Source: Caldifarciminota bacterium
GTDB lineage: Bacteria > Hydrothermota > Hydrothermia > B15-G9 > DRBW01
DNA: 6,205 bases
Reading direction: 5' to 3'
NCBI GenBank assembly: GCA_011042705.1
Contig: DRBW01000196.1
Coordinates: 1-6,205, forward strand
Below the pieces are notes generated by a model. That model worked only from the letters and a program-made list of their open reading frames with translations. It was not told the DNA's origin and ran no database searches. The translations under genes were made by a program, and so were the position numbers. The stretch's first letter is position 1, and each line of letters starts with the position of its first letter. Positions 1-6,101 of this stretch are shown piece by piece.

Positions 1-1139
1 GCGAGTCGGGCGAGGATTATACGAGACCAAATCTCATTCCTTCGAGAGGCGATTGCGTGATTCTTTTCTGGTTCAAAGAATCGGGTGTTCCCTGGAATCC
101 CATAAAGCATCTGTACGCGCAGAAGTTCGACTCCGAAGGCAATCCCGTCTGGCCCGAAGATGTCCCGCTCTATCTCGGCGATGACATCCCCATATACGTT
201 GAGCCCGATCTGGTCGAAGACGGCGAGGGCGGCGCCTACGTAGGCTGGTATTGCGGCATGAGTACCCTCGATATAAGGGTTCAGCACGTGGATTCTGAGG
301 GAAACCTGACGATGGCTGAGAACGGCGTCCCTGTTTCAACAATGGGCAACAGGAACAGGGTCGCTCCGTCGCTCGCCTTTCTGCCTTCAGAGAACAGCCT
401 CTTCGTTTTCTGGGTCGAGGAAAATTACAATCAGTCGGCTTACGGCGTTTACGGACAGAGGCTGACTCCCGACGGTTCCAGGCTCTGGTCGGACACCGGT
501 CGTTCTTATATTGATCTTTCTCCCTATGGTATCGCCGGCCTGAGCGCACGGCCCGATGATGAGGGTATCGGCGTGTTTTTCGCCTATTACGATTTCGGAA
601 ATGCCATAGACAGCCGCATAGTGGGCATGAGAATTGATCCCGACGGAATCCCCCTGTGGGATCCCCCGCTCGTGGACCTCTCGGCTCTGGAGAGCGAGAA
701 ATCTTATCTGGCAGTTTCCCCCTGTTCGAACGGTCAGTGGATAGCGGTCTGGTCAGACTACAGAAACGGCAATGCCGACATTTACGGCCAGAACGTCCAG
801 CTTTCAGGCCAGCTTGGTCCCATCCCGAGTGCCGCGGAGGAGTTATCGGCTGATTGGAAGTCGGCGAAACTTTCCCTTCGGCCCACCCTCGTGAGTGTAT
901 CTCGAGGCGATCCCCTTGAGATCGCGGTCGAACTCCCCGAGGGCGGAATACTGGAACTGAGCCTGTACGACGTGGCGGGCAGGAAGGTCTTACAGGTGAG
1001 CAGTGGGCATTTCGGGACCGGAAGACACCTTTTCTCCCTGGAACCACAGAGATTCGGGCTCCTTCACGGGGTGTACATCCTGAGAGCCGATGTGGCCGGA
1101 AAGACTATGGGAAGCGCGCGGATCGTCCTGACAGAGTAA
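1..1139 (+). CDS. Secreted repeat protein with FlgD/Por-type C-terminal domain (5' end outside window)
   Basis: The reading frame is open from base 3 with no stop, so the GTG at 57 is an internal codon and the gene starts left of the window; 378 residues are visible. Numbering from base 3, five copies of a repeat fall near residues 34-50, 90-104, 147-162, 204-219 and 258-272. Each resembles Y-x-Q-R-x-D-x-D-G-x-x-L-W, and they are 54-57 residues apart. This spacing suggests beta-propeller-like blades in an extracellular protein. The last ~85 residues (about 295-378) contain the segment LSLYDVAGRKV and later LLHGVYILRADVAG, the pattern of FlgD-like Ig domains used as C-terminal sorting or anchoring domains in FCB-type bacteria. 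No enzymatic motif is visible, so adhesion or cell-surface function is only a guess. The stop TAA lies one base from the stop of the opposing transporter remnant. The coding call is firm; the specific role is unknown. Confidence 0.88.
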   Translation, partial: ESGEDYTRPNLIPSRGDCVILFWFKESGVPWNPIKHLYAQKFDSEGNPVWPEDVPLYLGDDIPIYVEPDLVEDGEGGAYVGWYCGMSTLDIRVQHVDSEGNLTMAENGVPVSTMGNRNRVAPSLAFLPSENSLFVFWVEENYNQSAYGVYGQRLTPDGSRLWSDTGRSYIDLSPYGIAGLSARPDDEGIGVFFAYYDFGNAIDSRIVGMRIDPDGIPLWDPPLVDLSALESEKSYLAVSPCSNGQWIAVWSDYRNGNADIYGQNVQLSGQLGPIPSAAEELSADWKSAKLSLRPTLVSVSRGDPLEIAVELPEGGILELSLYDVAGRKVLQVSSGHFGTGRHLFSLEPQRFGLLHGVYILRADVAGKTMGSARIVLTE

Positions 1140-1140
1140 G

Positions 1141-1730
1141 TCAGCCCTCCTCGAGGAAAAATTCTTTCTGGGTGACGCTCCTCACGAGGAGCGCCGTCCC
1201 GAGGGGCGAGAGCAGATTCCTTATTCTCGATGCCACTATTTCTTCCGTACCGGGGGAAGGCACGGGCAGGCCCAGGATCACGAGGTCAGTCTTCGAAGAA
1301 TAACTTCCGATGAGGTCTCTGATCGAGCCCTCGCGGGGATCAATAATCTCGATCTTCGCCTCAAATCGAGCCCTGTAGAGTTTTTCGTTTATCTCATCGC
1401 CCACCTTCTCCTTATCCTCTCCCCTTGAGAGGACCTTCAGAACCCTCGGCTCGGCCGACTTCCATTCGTCGTTGAGTTTGAGGATGTACGTCAAAAGAAG
1501 CATGAGCTCTATGTTGCCGCCCTCTATGTTGTGGAAACGGCCGAGAGGGAGAAGGCGGTCGTCAGGGAGATGAACTCCGATACAACGAGGATCAATAATG
1601 CATTGAAAAGGCCGGCGTTTCCCACGGCCCAACCTGTTCTGAGGAACAGGATCACCCCGAATATGGACAGAATGGTGGGGAGAAAGACTCCTTCAAAAGT
1701 TCCGAATCTCCTGACTTTCTCCACTGACAA
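1141..1730 (-). pseudogene. Internally deleted, frameshifted SLC12-like cation-chloride cotransporter / APC-family permease
   Basis: Two minus-strand frames carry opposite ends of one transporter. From TTG 1730 (or GTG 1724) to a TAG at 1524-1526, about 68 residues match the N-terminus of bacterial Na-K-Cl-cotransporter-like permeases: FGTFEGVFLPTILSIFGVI, then LRTGWAVGNAG and SLTTAFSLSAVST, covering the first membrane segment and the start of the second. A second frame, from about 1540 down to the TGA at 1141-1143, carries the family's soluble C-terminus: HNIEGGNIELMLLLTYILKL, then a domain of about 110 residues with TDLVILGLPVP. The two homologous parts meet within about 1526-1540 and are out of frame with each other. 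A full member is usually some 700 residues or more; only about 200 remain, so roughly 500 residues with most membrane helices are gone. No proper Shine-Dalgarno precedes the start. It cannot make a working transporter. An assembly collapse would look the same. Family assignment is by recognition of the sequence, without a search. Confidence 0.8.
1176..1193. repeat. 8-bp inverted repeat, short hairpin near the convergent gene ends
   Basis: CGCTCCTC is followed after two bases by its perfect reverse complement GAGGAGCG. It lies 37 bases past the plus-strand stop at 1139 and inside the last codons of the minus-strand transporter remnant. No T-tract follows on either strand, so it is not a standard intrinsic terminator. 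It is the only stable stem I see near this convergent junction and may contribute weakly to transcript end formation. Confidence 0.35.
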
Positions 1731-1768
1731 ATTCTACTTTATGGGGAGCTCCATTACAGGGAAGGGTG

Positions 1769-1798
1769 TGGACAGCTCACCATTCGATTCATTATAGT
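1769..1798 (+). promoter_or_regulatory. Candidate sigma-70-type promoter for treT
   Basis: TGGACA at 1769-1774 (5 of 6 to the -35 consensus) and TATAGT at 1793-1798 (5 of 6 to the -10) are 18 bases apart. Transcription would start near 1805, giving a leader of about 18 bases that contains the purine-rich ribosome-binding region just before ATG 1823. The opposite strand also has a TATAAT at 1796-1791, but no matching -35 box upstream of it. Prediction is from consensus only. Confidence 0.5.
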
Positions 1799-1822
1799 AA
1801 AGGGAGAAGAAAGGGGGAGCTC

Positions 1823-3034
1823 ATGAGGAGTTTAGAGGACTACAGGGAGATTGTCGGAGATGAAACTATAGGCGAGATATACAGAAAGGCCAGGAGTCTT
1901 TACGGCCGAAGGGTGCTGCATATCAATTCCACCTATCAGGGAGGCGGAGTAGCTGAAATGCTGTCATCCCTGGTACCTCTTTTCAACGACATCGGGATAG
2001 ACGCCGGATGGCGCATCCTTCACGGAAGTCCCGATTTCTTCACTATAACTAAAAAATTCCACAACGCGTTGCAGGGGAGTAACATCAACCTCACGGATAT
2101 AAAGAAAAAGATCTACGAGGACACCAACGAGAACTTCTCCATTTTTACCCATATCGACCACGATCTCATTGTCATCCACGATCCTCAGCCCCTGCCCCTC
2201 GTGAGGTTCTATAAAAAGAAACAGCCATGGGTCTGGAGGTGCCATGTGGACCTCAGCGAGCCCAATCAGCTCCTCTGGAACTACCTGAAGAAATTCATTC
2301 TCAGGTACGACCTTGCAGTAGTCTCCAACAGAACTTACATAAGAAAGGACCTTCCTGTTGAACAGAGGGTGATCTACCCCGCAATAGATCCTCTTTCGGC
2401 GAAGAATAAGGAGCTCCCCAATTCTCTCATAGAGAAGACCCTGAAAAAATTCAAAATTCCCCTTGACAAGCCCCTTATTACCCAGATATCCCGTTACGAC
2501 CGGTGGAAGGATCCCGAGGGCGTAATCTCCATTTTCAAAAAAGTGAAGAAAAAGGTCGACTGTCGCCTCGTGATGTGCGGTAACATGGCTCCCGACGATC
2601 CCGAAGGACAGGGGATTTACGAGAGAGCGAAGAAGAAGGCGGGCCGGTTTCTGGAGAGCGGCGATATCATTTTTATCAACCAGACTAACGACATTCTCGT
2701 CAACGTGCTCCAGCGTGTCTCCCGGGTCATCGTTCAGAAATCGACAAAAGAAGGGTTTGGCCTGAGCGTCACGGAGGCCCTCTGGAAGGGCACACCTGTT
2801 GTGGCTTCGAGGGCCGGAGGAATACCACTTCAGGTTATGGACGGAAGGACGGGCTACCTGCTCGACCCCGACGATGAGGAGGGTTTCGCAGAAAAGATCA
2901 TCCACCTGGTGAAGGATGAAGAATTGAGAAGGAAACTGGGAGAAGCGGGCAGAGAACATGTCAGGAAAAATTTCCTTATAACCCGTCTCCTCAAAGACCA
3001 TCTGGACATGTTGAATTACCTGCTCGAACAGTGA
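1823..3034 (+). CDS. treT: Trehalose glycosyltransferring synthase-like GT4 glycosyltransferase (TreT)
   Basis: A cytosolic GT-B enzyme of 403 residues. TreT reversibly joins glucose from a nucleotide sugar (ADP- or UDP-glucose) to glucose to form trehalose. Seen here: glycine-rich loop QGGGVAEML at 39-47, HDPQPLPL at 119-126, WRCHVDLS at 138-145, the donor-phosphate region QISRYDRWKDP at 221-231 (R224, K229), and the GT4 E-x7-E motif in KEGFGLSVTEAL (E310 and E318) followed by AGGIP at 331-335. The WRCHVDLS and RYDRWKDP blocks are what I recall of TreT, rather than sucrose or glycogen synthases. Length fits the family (about 410). The frame is open back to a GTG at 1766, but ATG 1823 is chosen: GGGGGAG ends three bases before it, the predicted transcription start lies downstream of 1766, and the 19 extra residues look non-coding. 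No maltose/trehalose transporter or other trehalose gene is in view. A related GT4 specificity such as trehalose phosphorylase is the main alternative. Confidence 0.85.
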   Translation: MRSLEDYREIVGDETIGEIYRKARSLYGRRVLHINSTYQGGGVAEMLSSLVPLFNDIGIDAGWRILHGSPDFFTITKKFHNALQGSNINLTDIKKKIYEDTNENFSIFTHIDHDLIVIHDPQPLPLVRFYKKKQPWVWRCHVDLSEPNQLLWNYLKKFILRYDLAVVSNRTYIRKDLPVEQRVIYPAIDPLSAKNKELPNSLIEKTLKKFKIPLDKPLITQISRYDRWKDPEGVISIFKKVKKKVDCRLVMCGNMAPDDPEGQGIYERAKKKAGRFLESGDIIFINQTNDILVNVLQRVSRVIVQKSTKEGFGLSVTEALWKGTPVVASRAGGIPLQVMDGRTGYLLDPDDEEGFAEKIIHLVKDEELRRKLGEAGREHVRKNFLITRLLKDHLDMLNYLLEQ

Positions 3035-3043
3035 ATGCTTCAC

Positions 3044-3071
3044 TTGACAGGTCATGGACGAGCTTTATCAT
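3044..3071 (+). promoter_or_regulatory. Near-consensus promoter before the DUF364 gene, predicting a nearly leaderless mRNA
   Basis: TTGACA at 3044-3049 is a perfect -35 box. TATCAT at 3066-3071 matches 5 of 6 of the -10 box, with 16 bases between. It occupies the 45-base gap after treT, so the downstream pair can be transcribed apart from treT. A start about seven bases past the -10 box falls at about 3078, two bases before ATG 3080, leaving almost no leader. Consensus-based prediction only. Confidence 0.5.
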
Positions 3072-3079
3072 AAGGGACG

Positions 3080-3808
3080 ATGATCCTGGCTGAGCTGGTG
3101 AACGAAGTAAGAAGTTCAGGAAAACTCCCCCCGATAGAGGACATAAGGGCAGGACTTTTCTACACGGCCGTGAAGCTCGAAGACGGCAGGGCCGGGGTGG
3201 CTGCTACCCCGCGGGTTCTGGTAACTCCCAGGCCCAGGGATGCGAAGGATCTGAGAGACCTCGGGACGGAAAAAGTTCTGGAGCTTGCCCTCTCGCCCGA
3301 TCCGCTTTTATCCGCCATCGGCGTCGCGACTCTGAATGCCTTTCTGTCGGGCTCTGCCGAAGCCATCGAGGGAGACCTCCTCGATCACCTGGGCGTCAGG
3401 GAAGATGACAGGGTGGGAATGGTGGGTTATTTTGCTCCCTTCGCTGAGAAGCTAAAAGGACACGTCAGGGAACTCTACATTTTCGAGAGAAGCGAGCGGG
3501 TCGAACATGTTTACCCCGACTGGGCGGAGCCCCTCCTTTTGCCCGGCTGCGATGTTGTCATAATAAGCGGGACGACCTTCGTGAATAAAACGATAGACTT
3601 TGTCCTGGAGCACACAACTAACGCTCGAAAAGTGGCCATCGCCGGCCCCACAACTCCCCTCTCTGTAAGTCTTCTCGGAAAGATCGACATCCTGTCGGGA
3701 ATAAGGGTTACCGATCCTGATCGGCTTCTCGTCCTGGTCTCCCAAGGAGGCGGCACGAAGGCAATAATGAGCGTTGCGCGCAAAGTAAACCTCTTAAAGG
3801 AGAGATGA
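3080..3808 (+). CDS. DUF4213/DUF364 protein, putative heavy-metal chelation family
   Basis: 242 residues without a signal peptide or membrane segment, so cytosolic. The N-terminal half (about 1-100) fits the DUF4213 enolase-N-like region, including LSPDPLLSAIGVATLNAF at 71-88. The C-terminal half fits DUF364, a Rossmann-like domain: VGMVGYFAP at 112-120, PDWAEPLLLPGCDVVIISG at 146-164 running into TTFVNKTID, GPTTPL at 189-194, and SQGGGTK at 221-227. A crystal structure is known for a Desulfitobacterium member, but no enzyme activity is firmly established; the metal-binding role is the family label. An in-frame TAA at 3071-3073 sets the upstream limit. ATG 3080 has AAGGGA only two bases away, a poor distance, which fits the nearly leaderless promoter prediction; GTG 3098 is a less likely start. 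The stop overlaps the start of the nucleotidyltransferase gene, so the two products probably act together. Confidence 0.85.
   Translation: MILAELVNEVRSSGKLPPIEDIRAGLFYTAVKLEDGRAGVAATPRVLVTPRPRDAKDLRDLGTEKVLELALSPDPLLSAIGVATLNAFLSGSAEAIEGDLLDHLGVREDDRVGMVGYFAPFAEKLKGHVRELYIFERSERVEHVYPDWAEPLLLPGCDVVIISGTTFVNKTIDFVLEHTTNARKVAIAGPTTPLSVSLLGKIDILSGIRVTDPDRLLVLVSQGGGTKAIMSVARKVNLLKER
3796..3802 (+). promoter_or_regulatory. Ribosome-binding site deciding the nucleotidyltransferase start
   Basis: AAAGGAG lies inside the last codons of the DUF364 gene. Tandem ATG codons follow at 3805 and 3808. The second is five bases from the site and the first only two, so 3808 is the better start. The overlap TGATG (stop 3806-3808, start 3808-3810) is a typical arrangement for translational coupling. 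Confidence 0.65.
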
Positions 3809-4371
3809 TGGGTTTAACGGCCTGCGTTCTGGCAGCTGGATTCTCCAAGAGGATGGGGCGTCCCAAGCCGCTTCTTCCCATTGGCGGCGATACCTTTCTC
3901 TATCAAGTCGTGAAGACTATCGAGAAAGCCGGCATAGGCAAAATAGGTGTCGTTATCTCATCTTCCATAATAAAGGAGGCCCACGGCGATCTCGATGTGA
4001 CCTGGATCTATAACCCCGAGCCTCAGGCCGGGCCCCTGCGCTCTTTCCAGCTCTTCCTGAGCGAATTCAACGAATCAGAGGGGGCTTTTATGGTACCGGT
4101 AGACCATCCTCTCGTGACATCGGATACCTATTCGAAACTCATGAAGGCCTTTACCCCCGAAAAGATTTTTATCCCAACCTATGAAGGCAAAAGGGGACAC
4201 CCACCCCTTTTCGGCCGCCGCTTTTATGAGGACCTCCTGAAGGCGCCCCTCGACGAAGGAGCTCGATACGTCATACACGAGAACGAAGGTGCGGTCATCG
4301 AGATCGAGGTCGATGACCCGGGGGTGCTCGTCAACATAAACACGCCCGAGGACCTGAAACTCATTCAATAA
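3808..4371 (+). CDS. MobA/MocA-like nucleotidyltransferase (NTP_transf_3 family)
   Basis: A cytosolic protein of 187 residues (188 if ATG 3805 is used), near the usual size for MocA/MobA-like enzymes, which transfer a nucleotide from CTP or GTP to a phosphorylated cofactor or sugar. Seen: nucleotide-binding signature VLAAGFSKRMGRPKPLLP at 7-24; NPEPQAGPLRSFQ at 69-81; PVDHPLV at 97-103, in the place of the metal-binding DQP/DMP motif; RGHPPLF at 129-135; and VLVNINTPEDL at 173-183. The LAAGxSxRMGxPKxLLP form is closer to MocA (molybdopterin cytidylyltransferase) than to MobA, but no other molybdenum cofactor gene is in view, so the acceptor is open and no gene symbol is given. It follows the DUF364 gene with a one-base stop/start overlap. 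Its stop overlaps that of the opposing membrane glycosyltransferase gene by seven bases. Confidence 0.87.
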   Translation: MGLTACVLAAGFSKRMGRPKPLLPIGGDTFLYQVVKTIEKAGIGKIGVVISSSIIKEAHGDLDVTWIYNPEPQAGPLRSFQLFLSEFNESEGAFMVPVDHPLVTSDTYSKLMKAFTPEKIFIPTYEGKRGHPPLFGRRFYEDLLKAPLDEGARYVIHENEGAVIEIEVDDPGVLVNINTPEDLKLIQ

Positions 4372-5885
4372 CCCCGTGGCAGCCTGACAGAGTAAAGATA
4401 ATATTCCTCCTCCCCTTTCAGTGCGGGAGCGAATTCCTTTAAGAGTCTTAGCTCGCTTGCGAGAGAATCCTCCATTGAGTGTGTTGTGAGGAAAAGAATC
4501 CTGGAAGCTCCTGACATTTTTGCAGTCTTTTCCAGCCTTCTCAAGATCTCCCTTTTTGAAAGGCTGGAATTGTCATAAAGTTCTCGATTCCGGATGATAA
4601 ATTTATAAAAATCAAGGAGCTCCAGCGAAAAGAAACCTCTATAATCTTTTGGCAAATAGAGCAGAACCGAAAGAGCGGGAGGGGAAGGATATGTCACGAT
4701 GAGAGTAGTAGAGCTCGCCAATCCTCTCTTCTTTAAAAAATACGCAACATTTTTCCCCTGAGAAAAATCATAGCGGCTTTCGAGGAGTGCTATTGCAAAA
4801 GAAATAATGATTTGAATGGTCGACACGATTAAAAGTAAATTCAGGCCGATTTCTCGACGCCGGGATGCCCCTCTCTTTAAACCCTGAATTTTTGGGGTCG
4901 AAATCCAGAGCGAAAAGATGTAAAGGACAATAAAAAAACCATAATGCCGTAGATTCCCCGGGTGTTTTAGATAAAAAATCGCGAAGAGGGCCAGGATCGA
5001 AAGGAGATAAAGATACCTCGATCTTCTTCTGCTCAGAGTCCAGCTCGTAAGGCAAACAAGGCCGCCGCCGAACAAAGCCAGTGCATATTCGAAAACCCTA
5101 TTGCTTATCCTTAAGTCCCAGAATGAGGAGAGGAAAGAACCCGGGTTTAAGGGCAAGGGGATGAAGGCACGAGAGAAACCGGCGAGCACATGCAGAAATC
5201 GTCCGATGGATACATTGAAGTTCCAATGAGACAGGTTTGGTGAGATATCGGAAGGGGGCAATAACTGTAGGAAAGCCGCACCTAAACCCCCAGCGATAAG
5301 CAACAGCGCTACCACGTTTTGGAGGGTTCTGTGTCTTCCGCGAAGTGTCTCGTAGAAATAGAGAGCCCCAATGATGAGGGAAAGTACAAAGCTATGAACA
5401 TTCGTGTTTGCCAACAGAGCTACAAATATTGAATATATAATAGCCTTTGAAAATCTCTGCTCATTATATGTCGCAATCAGGAAGAAAAGAAGGACCGAAA
5501 GCCCATAGTTTCTGGAAACCACATTATACTCGTATAGCATATAATAGGTGAAGGGAAGAAAAACTTTGATTCTAGGGCCGAAAGGCGATTTTTCCGTGAA
5601 AACGAGTATAGCAAGAAATACTATCAAGAAATGTACTACTTGCATGGAGAAATATGGAAGACCAAATTTTGCCAATAAATAAAGAAGAAAATGCCAGAGT
5701 GCAGGGGTTCCTTCATAAGGCATCTGGTGTACAAGTTGTCTCAAATTTTCGGAGTTCGAAGCTAACAACCAAGCCTGGGCTTCGTCCCTCCAAAGTTCAT
5801 GACGGAGATGGAGAAACAACGAGATGACAATATATATGCATAAAAGATGCAGCTTAGCCTTGGAAGAAAGCGAACTTTCGTTCAT
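4365..5885 (-). CDS. Multi-pass GT-C-type membrane glycosyltransferase (GT39/PMT-like)
   Basis: 506 residues from ATG 5885. The frame is open to ATG 6020, with further ATGs at 5924 and 5897. I chose 5885 because GGGA lies six bases upstream and the first membrane helix begins about 13 residues in; the extra 45 residues look unlike the family. About 9-10 hydrophobic helices occupy residues 13-370. The first loop carries RHELWRDEAQAWLLA (28-42), whose D34-E35 match the acidic catalytic loop of GT-C enzymes that use polyprenyl-phosphate sugars. EGTPALWHFLLYLLAKFG (58-75) and SRNYGLSVLLFFLIA (124-138) are also typical. The last ~135 residues are mostly soluble and probably face outside. Expected role: sugar transfer to a lipid, glycan or protein at the membrane; the substrate is unknown. 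Sampled blocks are 33% GC (5401-5460) and 45% (4441-4500), against 60% for 4021-4080 in the neighbouring nucleotidyltransferase, so recent acquisition is possible. No partner genes are visible. Confidence 0.78.
   Translation of the reverse strand: MNESSLSSKAKLHLLCIYIVISLFLHLRHELWRDEAQAWLLASNSENLRQLVHQMPYEGTPALWHFLLYLLAKFGLPYFSMQVVHFLIVFLAILVFTEKSPFGPRIKVFLPFTYYMLYEYNVVSRNYGLSVLLFFLIATYNEQRFSKAIIYSIFVALLANTNVHSFVLSLIIGALYFYETLRGRHRTLQNVVALLLIAGGLGAAFLQLLPPSDISPNLSHWNFNVSIGRFLHVLAGFSRAFIPLPLNPGSFLSSFWDLRISNRVFEYALALFGGGLVCLTSWTLSRRRSRYLYLLSILALFAIFYLKHPGNLRHYGFFIVLYIFSLWISTPKIQGLKRGASRRREIGLNLLLIVSTIQIIISFAIALLESRYDFSQGKNVAYFLKKRGLASSTTLIVTYPSPPALSVLLYLPKDYRGFFSLELLDFYKFIIRNRELYDNSSLSKREILRRLEKTAKMSGASRILFLTTHSMEDSLASELRLLKEFAPALKGEEEYYLYSVRLPRGY
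4530..4569. repeat. 10-bp perfect inverted repeat inside the glycosyltransferase gene
   Basis: TTCCAGCCTT at 4530-4539 is matched by AAGGCTGGAA at 4560-4569, with a 20-base loop. It lies in the part of the gene encoding the soluble C-terminal region (around KREILRRLEKTAKM). No T-tract or mobile-element border accompanies it. Its role is unknown and it may be chance. Confidence 0.4.
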
Positions 5886-6101
5886 CTTGGATCCCATGAC
5901 CTGTTTTCTGAACCTATTTCCCATTTTGGGACCATCAATGGTATTAATAAAGGGAGACTCGTAGCTAAAGCAAGTTTTTCGCAGGTAATCGACGATAATC
6001 TGGGGTTGCTGCCCACACATTGAAATTCATTTGAAAAATCGGCAGTATCGGTATTATATTAGCGCAGAGATCTTTCATAAACTAAATAAGGGAGAGAAGC
6101 T
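5886..6101. other. Divergent intergenic region
   Basis: About 216 bases separate the preferred glycosyltransferase start from the exported-protein gene, or 81 if the former starts at 6020. It is AT-rich on the right. The block 6053-6060 offers TATAAT on the minus strand (6058-6053) and TATATT on the plus strand, so both genes could be fired from it. The minus-strand -35 (TTTATG, 6081-6076) is weak. Apart from these boxes and the ribosome-binding site of the right-hand gene I see no other structure. Confidence 0.5.
6031..6060 (+). promoter_or_regulatory. Candidate promoter for the exported-protein gene
   Basis: TTGAAA at 6031-6036 (5 of 6) and TATATT at 6055-6060 (5 of 6) are 18 bases apart. 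An alternative -10, TATTAT at 6052-6057, would leave only 15. Transcription would begin near 6067, giving a leader of about 35 bases with AAGGGAG at 6088-6094. Confidence 0.45.

Noticed and set aside
73..1047. A long open frame on the minus strand opposite the exported repeat protein
   Set aside because: Its product is rich in Arg, Pro, Ser and Cys with no recognisable domain. It mirrors a GC-rich gene that has clear repeats and a known C-terminal domain, so it is a shadow.
1141..1632. The C-terminal transporter frame as a separate 163-residue soluble protein
   Set aside because: Its first ~29 residues are only the other frame of the membrane-segment code, and no ribosome-binding site supports a start there. 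It is better read as the tail of a broken gene.
1531..1797. A plus-strand frame of 88 codons across the transporter remnant and the intergenic gap
   Set aside because: It runs antisense to recognisable transporter sequence and over the treT promoter region, and its product resembles nothing known.
1964..3055. A 363-codon open frame on the minus strand opposite treT
   Set aside because: The plus-strand frame has all the GT4/TreT motifs, a promoter candidate and a ribosome-binding site. The opposite frame has no family resemblance and ends inside the gene region without its own signals.
4189..4211. AAAAGGGG, 7 bases, CCCCTTTT: a perfect hairpin ending in T residues, resembling a terminator
   Set aside because: It lies inside the nucleotidyltransferase gene and encodes the conserved RGHPPLF motif. 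The T residues are part of the stem and no extra T-tract follows.
5886..6020. The 45-residue N-terminal extension of the membrane glycosyltransferase
   Set aside because: No Shine-Dalgarno precedes ATG 6020, and the extension is not hydrophobic or family-like. It cannot be excluded because the frame is open throughout.
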